A DNA stretch of 64,000 nucleotides. Origin: Bacteroidales bacterium UBA1189 (GTDB lineage Bacteria > Bacteroidota > Bacteroidia > Bacteroidales > Bacteroidaceae). This document shows, piece after piece, positions 17,554 through 26,678 of the stretch (the stretch's first letter is position 1; each line of letters starts with the position of its first letter). The notes under the pieces are model-generated. The model was not told the origin of the DNA. It did not search any database and worked only from the letters and a program-made list of their open reading frames with translations. A program made the position numbers and the translations under genes. Location of the stretch: the NCBI GenBank assembly GCA_002309805.1, contig DBYJ01000015.1, positions 18,009 to 82,008 of the forward strand, given 5' to 3'.

Positions 17554-19785
17554 ATGAAAAAGTTACTTCTATTGGTGTGCCTGCTGCCGGCGCTGAATAT
17601 GGCAGCCGAGAGTGAACGTACGGACAGCGTGACAAAAAGCGTAACGCTGGACGAAGTGTTAATCAAGACGAATGCCGTCAGCCGCACGGTGCCTATGGCT
17701 ATGCAGACACTTGAGGGACGTGAGCTGCGCGAAAGCGACACAGGGCGCGACCTGCCGTGGCTTCTGATGATGACCCCGTCTGTGGTCACATCTTCCGACA
17801 ACGGTTTGGGGCTGGGACTTACCAGCTTCCGCATCCGCGGCACCGATGCATCCCGCATCAACCTGACGTATGACGGCGTAGCGCTGAACAGCCCCGAAGA
17901 CCAAACTGTCTTCTGGGCCAACATGAATGCCTTCGCCGGAAGCGTTGAGGCCATTCAGGTGCAACGCGGCGTAGGAACCAGCACCAACGGAAGCGGAGCC
18001 TTCGGCGCCACCGTCACTATGCTTTCGCAGAAACCATCCTTCAAGCCCTCCACACAGATTTATTTACGCGGGGGCAGCTATGGCACCTGGCAATACACCG
18101 CCAAAGGCAGCACCGGACTGATGGCCAGCCACTGGGTGGCCGAAGGGCGCTACTCGCAAACACTCACCGACGGATATATCGACCGCACGGCAGGCAATCT
18201 GGGCACACATTATGCCGCCATCAACTACTATGGCGACGACCTCTTCATCCAGTTGAAGAACTTCGGCAGCTTCGAGCATACGGGGCAGGCATGGAACGGC
18301 GTTCCCTCCGACTCCATCGCCGCAGGCAACCGCACATACAACAACCTCGGCGAGCACATCGACGACAACGGCCATACTGTATGGAAACCCACCACCGACA
18401 ACTATGTGCAGAACAATACACAACTCAGCTTTGTCTATACACCCTTAAACAGCCTGCAACTGCATGGCGTGCTCCACTACACCTTTGGCCGAGGCTACTA
18501 CGACGATTATAAAGCCGACGCCAAATACTATAAATTCCGTCTGGATAGCTACGAGGACAAAGACGGCCATATCGTCAGCAAGGGCGACCTCATCCGCCAG
18601 AAATGGCTGCGTAACCACAATATGGGCGGAATCTTCGACATCCGCTACACGACGCAGTGCCTCAGCCTCATCAGCGGGCTCTCGTTCAGCCATTTCATTG
18701 GGGCGCACTGGGGCTTGGTTCCCTTTGCCCGCAACTACCCTAAGCCGCTCGAAGGGCATTTCTACGACAGCGATGCCACGAAGAGCGACGCAACCGCTTT
18801 TGCCAAGGCAGAATACAGTCTCTCGCGCCATCTGCTGGCCTACGCCGATATGCAGTTCCGCTATATCGACTACCGCATTACGGGCATGAACGACAAGTTC
18901 TACGACGACCACTCGCAGCAGCCACTCAACGTTCACGAGCGGTTCCCCTTCTTCAACCCCAAAGCTGGACTGAGCTGGCGCGCCACCAATCACACCTTCT
19001 ATGCCTCGTATGCCCGTGCACACCGCGAGCCAACCCGCAACGATTACACCGATGCCGGCACCAGCGACAAGCCCCTGCCCGAGACACTCAATGACATCGA
19101 GGCCGGCTACCAGTTCCATTGGCAGAGAGGCAAGGCCACGGTCATCCATGCCGGCATCAACGCTTACCTGATGGACTACGACAACCAACTCATCCAGACA
19201 GGGCAACTCAGCGACATCGGCGAGGCATTAGCCACCAACGTAGCCGACTCTTACCGCCACGGCATCGAACTGACTGCGGGGTTCAAACACGGACTAATGG
19301 ACCTTAGTGGAAACTGTACCATCAGCGAGAACAAAATCATCAACTTCACCGAATACGTCGACAACTGGGAGGGCGACCCCGTCAAAATCAATTACCCCCA
19401 GACAGACCTCGCCTTCTCCCCTGCTCTCACAGCCGGAGGCCTTCTGCGGATAGGTAACGAAAAGACGTGGGGAAGCCTCAGCACACGCTATGTCGGACGA
19501 CAGTTCCTCGACAACACCAGCTGTGCCGATCGTAGCATCGCCCCCTACTGCGTCAGCGATCTGCAGTTGGGCCACGCCTTCCGCTGGCAGCACTACTACG
19601 ACAAGAGCACCGACTTCGAACTGACGCTCAACGTCAATAACCTCTTCAATGCCCATTATGCCACAGGCGGATGGATTTACACGGCCGTCGGCTACGGCTA
19701 TACCCCCGAAAACCGTTACCGCGAAGACGGCCTCTTTGTCCAGGCCCCGCTCACCGCATTCTTCTCCTTATCCATAAAGATTTAG
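17554..19785 (+). CDS. TonB-dependent outer-membrane receptor for thiamine (predicted)
   Basis: 743 residues: signal peptide (MKKLLLLVCLLPALNMAAES), an N-terminal plug domain (VTLDEVLIKTNAVSRTVPMAM, then LGLTSFRIRGTDASRINLTYDGV and VQRGVGTSTNGSGAFGATV) and a 22-strand-type barrel ending ENRYREDGLFV...FFSLSIKI. It lacks the carboxypeptidase-like N-terminal extension of SusC proteins. Placement directly behind a TPP riboswitch and 4 bp before pnuT matches the OMR/PnuT thiamine uptake loci predicted for Bacteroidetes, so the substrate is probably thiamine or a precursor, moved across the outer membrane with TonB energy. Substrate is inferred from context. Confidence 0.92.
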   Translation: MKKLLLLVCLLPALNMAAESERTDSVTKSVTLDEVLIKTNAVSRTVPMAMQTLEGRELRESDTGRDLPWLLMMTPSVVTSSDNGLGLGLTSFRIRGTDASRINLTYDGVALNSPEDQTVFWANMNAFAGSVEAIQVQRGVGTSTNGSGAFGATVTMLSQKPSFKPSTQIYLRGGSYGTWQYTAKGSTGLMASHWVAEGRYSQTLTDGYIDRTAGNLGTHYAAINYYGDDLFIQLKNFGSFEHTGQAWNGVPSDSIAAGNRTYNNLGEHIDDNGHTVWKPTTDNYVQNNTQLSFVYTPLNSLQLHGVLHYTFGRGYYDDYKADAKYYKFRLDSYEDKDGHIVSKGDLIRQKWLRNHNMGGIFDIRYTTQCLSLISGLSFSHFIGAHWGLVPFARNYPKPLEGHFYDSDATKSDATAFAKAEYSLSRHLLAYADMQFRYIDYRITGMNDKFYDDHSQQPLNVHERFPFFNPKAGLSWRATNHTFYASYARAHREPTRNDYTDAGTSDKPLPETLNDIEAGYQFHWQRGKATVIHAGINAYLMDYDNQLIQTGQLSDIGEALATNVADSYRHGIELTAGFKHGLMDLSGNCTISENKIINFTEYVDNWEGDPVKINYPQTDLAFSPALTAGGLLRIGNEKTWGSLSTRYVGRQFLDNTSCADRSIAPYCVSDLQLGHAFRWQHYYDKSTDFELTLNVNNLFNAHYATGGWIYTAVGYGYTPENRYREDGLFVQAPLTAFFSLSIKI

Positions 19786-19789
19786 GAAA

Positions 19790-20434
19790 ATGTTCTGGGA
19801 CATACTTCAATACATCGGACTGTTTGCCAGTTTTCTCTACCTTTGGCTGGAATTTCACCAGCGTCCGGCCATGTGGATTGTTAGTGCCACCTGTTCAGCC
19901 ATCTATGCAAGCATCTACTGCCATGCACAGATATATGGCGACATGAGTTTCTCACTTTTCAACATCTGCATGTGCGCCTACGGATTTTGGAAATGGATAA
20001 CCTCTTCTAAATCGTCTCCTAAAAGGGACGACCTCAATTCCGCCCCCCTTCAGGAGGACAAGGGGAAGGCTAAGGCCATTGTCTATCGCCATTTCCGTTT
20101 AGGGGAGTTCGGCGTGGTGACATTGGTGACGGCAGTCATCTGGCTGGCCATTTACCTTGTGCTAAAGTACCTGACCAACTCACCCGTACCGGCCCTGGAT
20201 GCCTTTACCACTACACTCAACATCGTTGGCACGTGGGTGCTGGCGCAGAAGATCATCGAGGTCTGGGGCTATTGGTTCCTGGTGAATCTCGTTTCCATCT
20301 ACCTTTACATGAAGCGAGGCCTCCATTTCACCACCATTCTTCTCTACACCTTCTACCTCTGCGCCTCAGTCTATGGCTGGTGGAAGTGGCGTCACTACGG
20401 GAAATTGCAGTCCCAGTGCAGCAGCAACCCTTAA
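19790..20434 (+). CDS. pnuT: PnuT-type thiamine transporter (PnuC family)
   Basis: 214 residues, about seven membrane segments, with the PnuC-family Trp-rich ends (WLEFHQRPAMWIVSA, YGFWKW, YGWWKW) and a central membrane core (VVTLVTAVIWLAIYLVL; TLNIVGTWVLAQKIIEVW). PnuC-family proteins are facilitators coupled to intracellular trapping; under TPP-riboswitch control the expected substrate is thiamine, moved across the inner membrane. It starts 4 bp after the TonB receptor. In many Bacteroidetes thiamine pyrophosphokinase follows; here the next gene is convergent GH92, so the kinase is elsewhere. A hydrophilic loop of ~25 residues (KSSPKRDDLNSAPLQEDKGK) looks like an insertion. Confidence 0.88.
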   Translation: MFWDILQYIGLFASFLYLWLEFHQRPAMWIVSATCSAIYASIYCHAQIYGDMSFSLFNICMCAYGFWKWITSSKSSPKRDDLNSAPLQEDKGKAKAIVYRHFRLGEFGVVTLVTAVIWLAIYLVLKYLTNSPVPALDAFTTTLNIVGTWVLAQKIIEVWGYWFLVNLVSIYLYMKRGLHFTTILLYTFYLCASVYGWWKWRHYGKLQSQCSSNP

Positions 20435-20467
20435 CCCTTGTGTTCACGGAACGTCCTTTGCCCTTTA

Positions 20468-22642
20468 TTAATCCCCCTCTGTCCTGATCACCACTTCTGC
20501 TCCCTTGGCCAAGGCGGAGTGAGGGACAAACCACCCCTTCAACGGCTTACCGCCGACGGTGACGGAGACGATACGCCGCCCGCTGCCCTCGCGGCGCACG
20601 ATGAAGGGCGCATCGCCCGTGGCGGGCGTAAACGTCACCTTCGGAAACAGCGGTACCGTGACGATATACTCGGGATCGGCGGGCGAATAGGTGTAGAGCC
20701 CGATGGCATTGAACACGTACCACGCCGACATCTCGCCCGCGTCGTCCATACCGGCGTAGGCCAGATGGTCGGCGCCCATGTCATAATAGTGATTCATCAA
20801 CGAGTCGAGCACGGCCTGCGCCTTGGGCTGGCGATCGATGAAATAATAGGTATAAGGGACACTGTGGTCGGGCTGGTTGCCATGACAGTAGTTGCCCAAA
20901 AAGCCGGTGAAGTTCCACGCCTCGTAGCCGCGCCAAGGCTCGGAAAAGAGCGAGTCGAGTTTCTGCTCCACCGCCTTGTGCGAGGGATATAGGGCTATCA
21001 TCCCCATGGGGTCATGGGGAGCGAAGAAGAGGCTCTGCCAGCCGTTAGCTTCGCGATACATGTAGGCATAATAAGGGTAGTAGGGATCGAAGTCTCTTAT
21101 CCAGCTTCCGTCAGCAATCTTGCCGCGCCAGAAGCCCGTGGAAGGGTCGAAGAGGTTCTTGTAGTTAGCCGAGCGCTGCATGAGGAGCCGGGCATTGGCC
21201 TTGTCGCGCAGTTCGCGGGCAATGAGGGCGGTGGCATAGTCGTCGTAAGCATACTCGACGGTCTTGGTAACGGCTGCCTTGTACTCGTCCTCCGTAGGCA
21301 CGTCGGTGGTGTCCTTCTCGGCTATCCAGCCCTGGGCAATGTACTCGTCGAGATAGGGACGCCCGCCCCGCCCGGGCACGGTGGCGTTCTTCAGCAGAAG
21401 TTGATAGGCCCGCTGGAGGTCGAAGCCCCGCACGCCACGCAGCCAGGCACCAGCCACGAACGTGGAGGCATGGTCGCCGTGGAAGAAGGTGGGCATGTAG
21501 CCGCCGCGCTTCTCGCCCTTGTCGGTGATACTGCTGATGATGTCTGCAGCCACATCGGGCTGCAGCAGGGCAAGGAGGATGAGCTTGTTGCGATAGGTGT
21601 CCCAGAACGAGGGGTCGGTATAGAAACGGAAAGGGGCATTGTGGACTACCTGTCCCCTTGCATCGGTGTAGTCGCCGTTCACATCGCTGCGCAGGCAGGG
21701 CCAGAGCATGGAGCGGTAGAGGCAGGAGTAGAACAGCCCCTGCTGGCGCGCCGTTCCGCCCTCCACACGGATGCGCTGGAGCAGCGTCTCCCACGCGGTA
21801 TCGGCCTCGCGACGGACTTCATCGAAACCCTTGTGGAGCATCTCCGCCTCAAGATTCTCCTTAGCATTCTCGATGCTCACAAAGGAGAATCCGAACCTAA
21901 CCTCCAGGGGGCGTGCGGAAACAGCATCATCGAAGTCCACCAGCGCCACGCGATGCTTGTGGCTTTGCATCATGCTGACGTCCTTCACCTTGTGGTTCGC
22001 CACAGCATAATAATAGATGCGGCCTTCGCCGTCCTGAAAGCCCTCGAAGGCATATTCGCCAACCTTGTGGATATCCCAGCGGCGGGGGCGGTTGTTGCTG
22101 TTCGTAATATCCACCAAAAGGCGTTTCTCATCTTCGGGACGAAAGGTGTAGCGATGGAAGGCACAGCGAAGGGTGGTAGTCAGCTCAGCATCCACATGGT
22201 AACGATCGAGATATACTCGGTAATAGCCGGGATGTGCCTCCTCGTTTTCATGACTGAACCACGAGCAGAAGTTGTGTGCCTCGAACCGCCCCGTCACAGG
22301 CAGCACAGGCAGATGAAGCAGGTTCCAATGCCCTTTGGCGGTATGGGCAAAGCCATAGATCTGATGGTCCTCATACTGATATCCCGCACCGCTGCGATAC
22401 ATAGTAACGGGGGTCGCCTGCACCATGGCATTGGGCAGCGCCGCCCCGGGGAACACCTCGGCACCCCAGGCACGTTTCTCCTCAGTGTGCGTATAACCCA
22501 AATCCTCCGGCGTCCACAGCGTAGCCGTGCCCAACAGGGGATTCACTTTTTCTGTCAATCTCTCCCCTGCCGCAGCCAGCCTTGGGAAAGCGCAGGAACT
22601 TCCGACAATCGTCAGAACCAAAAACAAAAGCTTCGTTTTCAT
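20468..22642 (-). CDS. Exported GH92 alpha-mannosidase
   Basis: 724 residues with a signal peptide. GH92 features: VNPLLGTATLWTPEDLGYTH at the mature N-terminus, GAEVFPGAALPNAMVQ, an N-terminal beta-sandwich, then the (alpha/alpha)6 barrel with FWDTYRNKLILLALLQP, CHGNQPDHSVPYTY and GMDDAGEMSAWYVFNAIGLY. GH92 enzymes are calcium-dependent inverting exo-mannosidases acting on alpha-linked mannose of N-glycans or yeast mannan; the linkage preference cannot be read here. No SusC/SusD partner is nearby. It ends 33 bp from the convergent pnuT. Confidence 0.93.
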   Translation of the reverse strand: MKTKLLFLVLTIVGSSCAFPRLAAAGERLTEKVNPLLGTATLWTPEDLGYTHTEEKRAWGAEVFPGAALPNAMVQATPVTMYRSGAGYQYEDHQIYGFAHTAKGHWNLLHLPVLPVTGRFEAHNFCSWFSHENEEAHPGYYRVYLDRYHVDAELTTTLRCAFHRYTFRPEDEKRLLVDITNSNNRPRRWDIHKVGEYAFEGFQDGEGRIYYYAVANHKVKDVSMMQSHKHRVALVDFDDAVSARPLEVRFGFSFVSIENAKENLEAEMLHKGFDEVRREADTAWETLLQRIRVEGGTARQQGLFYSCLYRSMLWPCLRSDVNGDYTDARGQVVHNAPFRFYTDPSFWDTYRNKLILLALLQPDVAADIISSITDKGEKRGGYMPTFFHGDHASTFVAGAWLRGVRGFDLQRAYQLLLKNATVPGRGGRPYLDEYIAQGWIAEKDTTDVPTEDEYKAAVTKTVEYAYDDYATALIARELRDKANARLLMQRSANYKNLFDPSTGFWRGKIADGSWIRDFDPYYPYYAYMYREANGWQSLFFAPHDPMGMIALYPSHKAVEQKLDSLFSEPWRGYEAWNFTGFLGNYCHGNQPDHSVPYTYYFIDRQPKAQAVLDSLMNHYYDMGADHLAYAGMDDAGEMSAWYVFNAIGLYTYSPADPEYIVTVPLFPKVTFTPATGDAPFIVRREGSGRRIVSVTVGGKPLKGWFVPHSALAKGAEVVIRTEGD

Positions 22643-22740
22643 AACTATTATATTTCTCGTTTAATGTTTAAGGTTTAACGTTTAACGAACACGTCCTTTG
22701 GGCTCTCATTAAACGTTCTCAGTAAAACCATCTTCCATTT

Positions 22741-23538
22741 TCAATCTTCAATTTCCAATTCCTCCCCATCGTACGCCAGCCTTATTCCCCCGGGCAATTT
22801 GGCATTGGTTTCGTCATGCAACCCGATGCCATGACTGAAGTGGACGAAGCGCGTCTGACGTGCCCCAATCTGCTGAGCAAACTGAATGGCCTCCTCCACG
22901 TTCTGGTGAGCGGCATGGGGTTCGAAGCGCAAGGCATTTACGACAAGCGTATCGACAATGCCCCACCCCCGCGTCATGGGTGTTTCGCCTCGCAGAGTAG
23001 CCACCGTCTCATCAGGGCACGAGCTCATATCGGTAATATAGCCCAAAGCCCCTATGCGATAGCCAAGTATGGGCAGCGCCCCATGCATCACGCGCAGAGG
23101 CAGCACCGGCGTCTGCCCAACACGGAACATTGCGCCCGGCTCCGTCTCATGCAAGTGCAGCCGCGCCACGCCCGGATAGAGCTTTTCGCGAAAGAAATAG
23201 GGCAGCCGCTGACGCAGATGGTCAGCTGTATAGGCATCGAGCCAGATATCCACATCGCCAAAACGGCAAAAGGGACGCAGGTCGTCAATGCCGCCTGTAT
23301 GGTCGTAATGCTCATGCGTAATCAGCACGCCGTCGATGCGACGGTAATCAACTTGCAACATCTGCTGATAGAAGTCAGGGCCGCAGTCAATGAGGATGCG
23401 CTCACCGTTGTCGGTATCCACCAGTGCGCTCTGGCGCATCCGTTTGTCATGAGGGTCTCTTGACGTGCAAACCTCACAACGGCAACCTATTTCAGGCACA
23501 CCGATAGATGTCCCTGTTCCCAGAAAACGTATTCTCAT
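22741..23538 (-). CDS. Metallo-beta-lactamase-fold hydrolase, PhnP-like
   Basis: 265 residues. The N-terminus (MRIRFLGTGTSIGVPEIGC) followed by the Cys pair CRCEVC and the metal motif ITHEHYDHTGGIDDLRPF are those of PhnP/PqqB-like metal-dependent hydrolases; later ligands lie in ITDMSSCPDE and FVHFSHGIGLHDE. PhnP acts on cyclic phosphodiesters, but no phosphonate genes are nearby and Bacteroidetes members are generally only described as MBL-fold hydrolases. It lies downstream of murB on the same strand, separated by 45 bp rich in TTAACCC-like repeats. Confidence 0.88.
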   Translation of the reverse strand: MRIRFLGTGTSIGVPEIGCRCEVCTSRDPHDKRMRQSALVDTDNGERILIDCGPDFYQQMLQVDYRRIDGVLITHEHYDHTGGIDDLRPFCRFGDVDIWLDAYTADHLRQRLPYFFREKLYPGVARLHLHETEPGAMFRVGQTPVLPLRVMHGALPILGYRIGALGYITDMSSCPDETVATLRGETPMTRGWGIVDTLVVNALRFEPHAAHQNVEEAIQFAQQIGARQTRFVHFSHGIGLHDETNAKLPGGIRLAYDGEELEIED

Positions 23539-23583
23539 CTCTCTCTTCCTTAACCCTTAAACTATAACCTCTAACCCTTAACC

Positions 23584-24585
23584 CTATATCACATTCACCT
23601 CTGGACTGATTTCAACGCCGAACTTCTTCTTGACATCCTCTACGATATGTCGGGCAAGGCTGACAACCTCGTCGCCTGTGGCGCCACCCAAATTGACAAG
23701 CACCAACGCCTGCTGTTCATGCACAGCTGCACGCCCCAGCGAACGCCCTTTCCATCCGCATTGCTCAATTAGCCATCCGGCAGGCACTTTCACCCTCCCA
23801 TCATCGACTAAATAGCAAGGGATGGAGGGCCAAACGTCACGCAGATGTTCATATTGCCAGCGAGGTATAACAGGATTCTTGAAGAAACTTCCTGCATTGC
23901 CCAGCACCGTTGGATCGGGTAGTTTCGATGCACGAAGTGAGCACACCGCCTCGCGAACATCATCCACCGAGGTTCCCTCCACACGCTCTCGCAGATTACC
24001 ATAAGAGAGATTCAACTCCCCCTGCTTGCGTAGCCGATACGTCACAGCCGTAATGATGTATTTTCCTTTCAGTTCATGTTTGAAAATACTGTCGCGATAG
24101 CCATATTGGCACTCCTCGTTCGAAAACAAACGCTCTTCCCCATCAAGATCAAGCGCCTCTACATGCTCTATCAGCTGGCACACTTCAGCACCGTATGCTC
24201 CGATATTCTGCACAGCACTTGCTCCCACCTCACCAGGTATGCCCGAAAGGTTTTCGGCTCCATGCAGACTACGTTCAACACTCCACGCCACGAAATCGTC
24301 CCAGCAGACGCCCGAACCGACACGCACCAATACGTCATCGTCCGTTTCTTCCACAACATCAAGGTCGCGGATGGCACTATGCAACACCAACCCATCAAAA
24401 TCCTTCCGGAAAAGCAGATTACTGCCTGCACCTATCACAAGAAAACATTCCCTATAAGGTTCGAATTCGGCCGAACAGAGAAAGGCTCTCAATGTCTCTA
24501 CCGATGTATATTCAAAGTATGCAGCAGCCTTCACATCCATGCCAAATGTGTTGTGGCCAAGTAACGAATAGTCCCGAATCAGCAT
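23584..24585 (-). CDS. murB: UDP-N-acetylenolpyruvoylglucosamine reductase (MurB)
   Basis: FAD/NADPH enzyme that reduces UDP-GlcNAc-enolpyruvate to UDP-MurNAc in peptidoglycan synthesis. 333 residues, of the longer E. coli (type I) class. Visible: SLLGHNTFGMDVKA at the start, the FAD-binding segment LVIGAGSNLLF, the GIPGEVGASAVQNIGAYG loop, the catalytic Ser in LGNAGSFFKNPVI, the WLIEQCGWKG helix and the C-terminal catalytic Glu in VEISPEVNVI. A -7 box on the minus strand (TATCTTTG, 24612-24605) lies 20 bp before the ATG. Divergent from pheS. Confidence 0.97.
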   Translation of the reverse strand: MLIRDYSLLGHNTFGMDVKAAAYFEYTSVETLRAFLCSAEFEPYRECFLVIGAGSNLLFRKDFDGLVLHSAIRDLDVVEETDDDVLVRVGSGVCWDDFVAWSVERSLHGAENLSGIPGEVGASAVQNIGAYGAEVCQLIEHVEALDLDGEERLFSNEECQYGYRDSIFKHELKGKYIITAVTYRLRKQGELNLSYGNLRERVEGTSVDDVREAVCSLRASKLPDPTVLGNAGSFFKNPVIPRWQYEHLRDVWPSIPCYLVDDGRVKVPAGWLIEQCGWKGRSLGRAAVHEQQALVLVNLGGATGDEVVSLARHIVEDVKKKFGVEISPEVNVI

Positions 24586-24673
24586 CTTCTGTTATTTTTT
24601 CGCACAAAGATAGTATTTTTTTCCGTAAGTGTTATTAACTTTGCAGCAATTTTTGAAAAAACATCGTTAAGAT

Positions 24674-25693
24674 ATGATTGACAAGATAAACGAACTGCTG
24701 GCTGAAGTGAATGAAATGAAAGCCAGAAATGCCGAGGAATTAGAGGCGTTGCGCATCAAGTACCTGAGCAAAAAAGGTAAAATTCCTGAGTTGATGAACG
24801 ACTTCCGTCTCGTCCCCCCTGAAATGAAGAAGGAAATTGGTATCCGTATCAACGAACTCAAAGACCTTGCTCAGAAGCGTATGGCCGAACTGCGTGAGCA
24901 GTTTGCCGTTGCTGATGCCGACCATAGTGACCTTGACCTTACCCGCACGGCCTATCCTGTGCAATTGGGCACACGTCATCCGCTCACCATCGTCAAAAAC
25001 GAGATTATCGACATCTTCAGCCGTTTGGGCTTCACTTTGGCTGACGGCCCTGAGGTGGAGGACGACTGGCACGTCTTCAGCTCCATGAACTTTGCCGAGG
25101 ACCATCCTGCACGTGACATGCAGGACACGTTCTTTGTCGAGAGCCATCCCGATATCATCCTCCGCACTCACACCAGTTCTGTTCAGAGCCGCGTCATGGA
25201 GGTGCAGCAACCGCCCATCCGCGTCATCTGCCCTGGACGCGTCTATCGCAACGAGGCCATCAGCTATCGCGCCCATTGTTTCTTCCATCAGGTGGAAGGA
25301 CTCTATATCGACAAAAACGTCAGCTTCACCGACCTCAAGCAGGTACTCCTTCTCTTTGCACAGGAAATGTTCGGTAATGACACGAAAATCCGTCTCCGTC
25401 CTAGCTACTTCCCCTTCACAGAGCCGAGTGCCGAAATGGACATTTCGTGCAACATCTGCGGAGGTAAGGGCTGTGCCTTCTGTAAGGGTACGGGCTGGGT
25501 GGAAATTCTCGGCTGCGGTATGGTCGACCCCAACGTGCTTGAATTGAATGGCATCGACAGTAGCATCTATAGCGGCTACGCTTTCGGCATGGGCATCGAG
25601 CGTATCACCAACCTTAAGTATCAGGTCAAGGACCTTCGTATGTTCTCCGAAAACGACACCCGCTTCCTCCGTGAGTTCGAATCGGCCAATTAA
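24674..25693 (+). CDS. pheS: Phenylalanyl-tRNA synthetase alpha subunit (PheS)
   Basis: Catalytic alpha subunit of the heterotetrameric PheRS. 339 residues: N-terminal coiled coil (residues ~1-90), then the class II core with PGRVYRNEAISYRAHCFFHQ (motif 2), FTEPSAEMDISC, a four-Cys segment (CNICGGKGCAFCKGTG), WVEILGCGMVDPNVL and GYAFGMGIERI (motif 3). pheT is not adjacent, which is common in this phylum. The -7-like box TAACTTTG (24636-24643) is the likely promoter. Its 3' end overlaps nth. Confidence 0.97.
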   Translation: MIDKINELLAEVNEMKARNAEELEALRIKYLSKKGKIPELMNDFRLVPPEMKKEIGIRINELKDLAQKRMAELREQFAVADADHSDLDLTRTAYPVQLGTRHPLTIVKNEIIDIFSRLGFTLADGPEVEDDWHVFSSMNFAEDHPARDMQDTFFVESHPDIILRTHTSSVQSRVMEVQQPPIRVICPGRVYRNEAISYRAHCFFHQVEGLYIDKNVSFTDLKQVLLLFAQEMFGNDTKIRLRPSYFPFTEPSAEMDISCNICGGKGCAFCKGTGWVEILGCGMVDPNVLELNGIDSSIYSGYAFGMGIERITNLKYQVKDLRMFSENDTRFLREFESAN

Positions 25694-26345
25694 AAGTCAA
25701 CGAGTACTTGCTGAACATTATCAGCAGGTTCTCGCCTGGTTTCGCGAAGCTATGCCCATAGCCGAGACGGAGTTAAACTACAAAGATCCTTTCTCGCTGT
25801 TGGTTGCTGTCATGCTCTCTGCACAATGCACGGACAAACGTGTCAACCTCGTCACTCCGGCTCTGCTCGAAGCCTTCCCCACCCCTGAGGCGATGGCTTC
25901 AGCCACACCTGAAGACGTTTTCCCTTATATAAAAAGCGTTTCATACCCCAATAGCAAAGCCGATCATCTTGTCGGCATGGCTCGCATGTTGGTGGAACGT
26001 TTCGGCGGCGAAGTACCTGAGACGCTGGAGGAACTCATCCAACTTCCTGGCGTAGGGCGTAAGACGGCCAACGTCATGCAGGCCGTCGTTTGGCATAAAC
26101 CCGCAATGGCTGTTGATACTCACGTCTTTCGCGTCAGCCATCGACTTGGGCTTGTTCCCGATAGCGCCACAACTCCTTATGCTGTTGAGCAGGAGCTGAC
26201 CCGCCACATCCCCGAGGCCGACATCCCTACGGCCCATCATTGGCTTATCCTTCATGGCCGATACGTTTGTACGGCTCGTAATCCCCAATGTACTACTTGC
26301 GGCTTACGTTCCCTCTGCCCGTCGGCAAAAGAGGTAAGGCCGTAG
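25671..26345 (+). CDS. nth: Endonuclease III (Nth)
   Basis: DNA N-glycosylase/AP lyase removing oxidised pyrimidines. 224 residues if it starts at GTG 25671, which overlaps pheS by 23 bp; there is no ATG between there and the conserved MPIAETELNYKDPFSLLVAV, and ATT 25689, overlapping the pheS stop, is the only other candidate I see. Visible: LSAQCTDKRVN, the helix-hairpin-helix LPGVGRKTANVM with the catalytic Lys, the catalytic Asp in AVDTHVFRVSHRLGL, and the 4Fe-4S loop C-x6-C-x2-C-x5-C at the end (CTARNPQCTTCGLRSLC). Translation is probably coupled to pheS. Confidence 0.94.
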   Translation: MSSNRPIKSQRVLAEHYQQVLAWFREAMPIAETELNYKDPFSLLVAVMLSAQCTDKRVNLVTPALLEAFPTPEAMASATPEDVFPYIKSVSYPNSKADHLVGMARMLVERFGGEVPETLEELIQLPGVGRKTANVMQAVVWHKPAMAVDTHVFRVSHRLGLVPDSATTPYAVEQELTRHIPEADIPTAHHWLILHGRYVCTARNPQCTTCGLRSLCPSAKEVRP

Positions 26346-26377
26346 GGCAATCCTTTTTTACAAAAACATCAAAAGCT

Positions 26378-26419
26378 AATTTGACAGAGTTTGATTTAAA
26401 TTTGCCAGAGTTTGATTCT
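26378..26419. repeat. Array C: two 21 bp direct repeats
   Basis: AATTTGACAGAGTTTGATTTA (26378-26398, one base over shown by position) is followed at once by a second unit, 26399-26419, reading AATTTGCCAGAGTTTGATTC then T. It lies between nth and tRNA-Thr in a 333 bp stretch free of protein genes; the rest holds the tRNA and its promoter. Confidence 0.7.
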
Positions 26420-26545
26420 GAGCGCTCAGCGCACTACGCTACGGAAGCAGAATTTGATGCAAAAAAAGGATTCAAAAAAGAACAAAAACAAGAGAGAAAC
26501 ATGCCATGCATATTCCTCTCTTTACCCTCTCTCTTTCCCTCGCAG

Positions 26546-26618
<73 letters not shown>

Positions 26619-26639
26619 GTCGCTTTCAAAAATCGGCTG

Positions 26640-26671
26640 CAAAATTAGTGCTTTTTTTTCTTCTGCACAAA
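26640..26671 (-). promoter_or_regulatory. tRNA-Thr promoter
   Basis: On the minus strand TTTG (26671-26668), 20 bp, TAATTTTG (26647-26640), about 22 bp before the mature tRNA 5' end. It sits directly after the stop codon of the GH78 gene. Confidence 0.7.
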
Positions 26672-26678
26672 CGAAAGA

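Noticed and set aside
17554..20434. SusC/SusD polysaccharide utilisation pair
   Set aside because: The TonB receptor lacks the SusC N-terminal extension, no SusD follows, and the TPP riboswitch points to thiamine.
21014..22678. 554-codon open frame antisense to GH92
   Set aside because: GH92 motifs on the minus strand are decisive; no motif or start signal on the plus strand.
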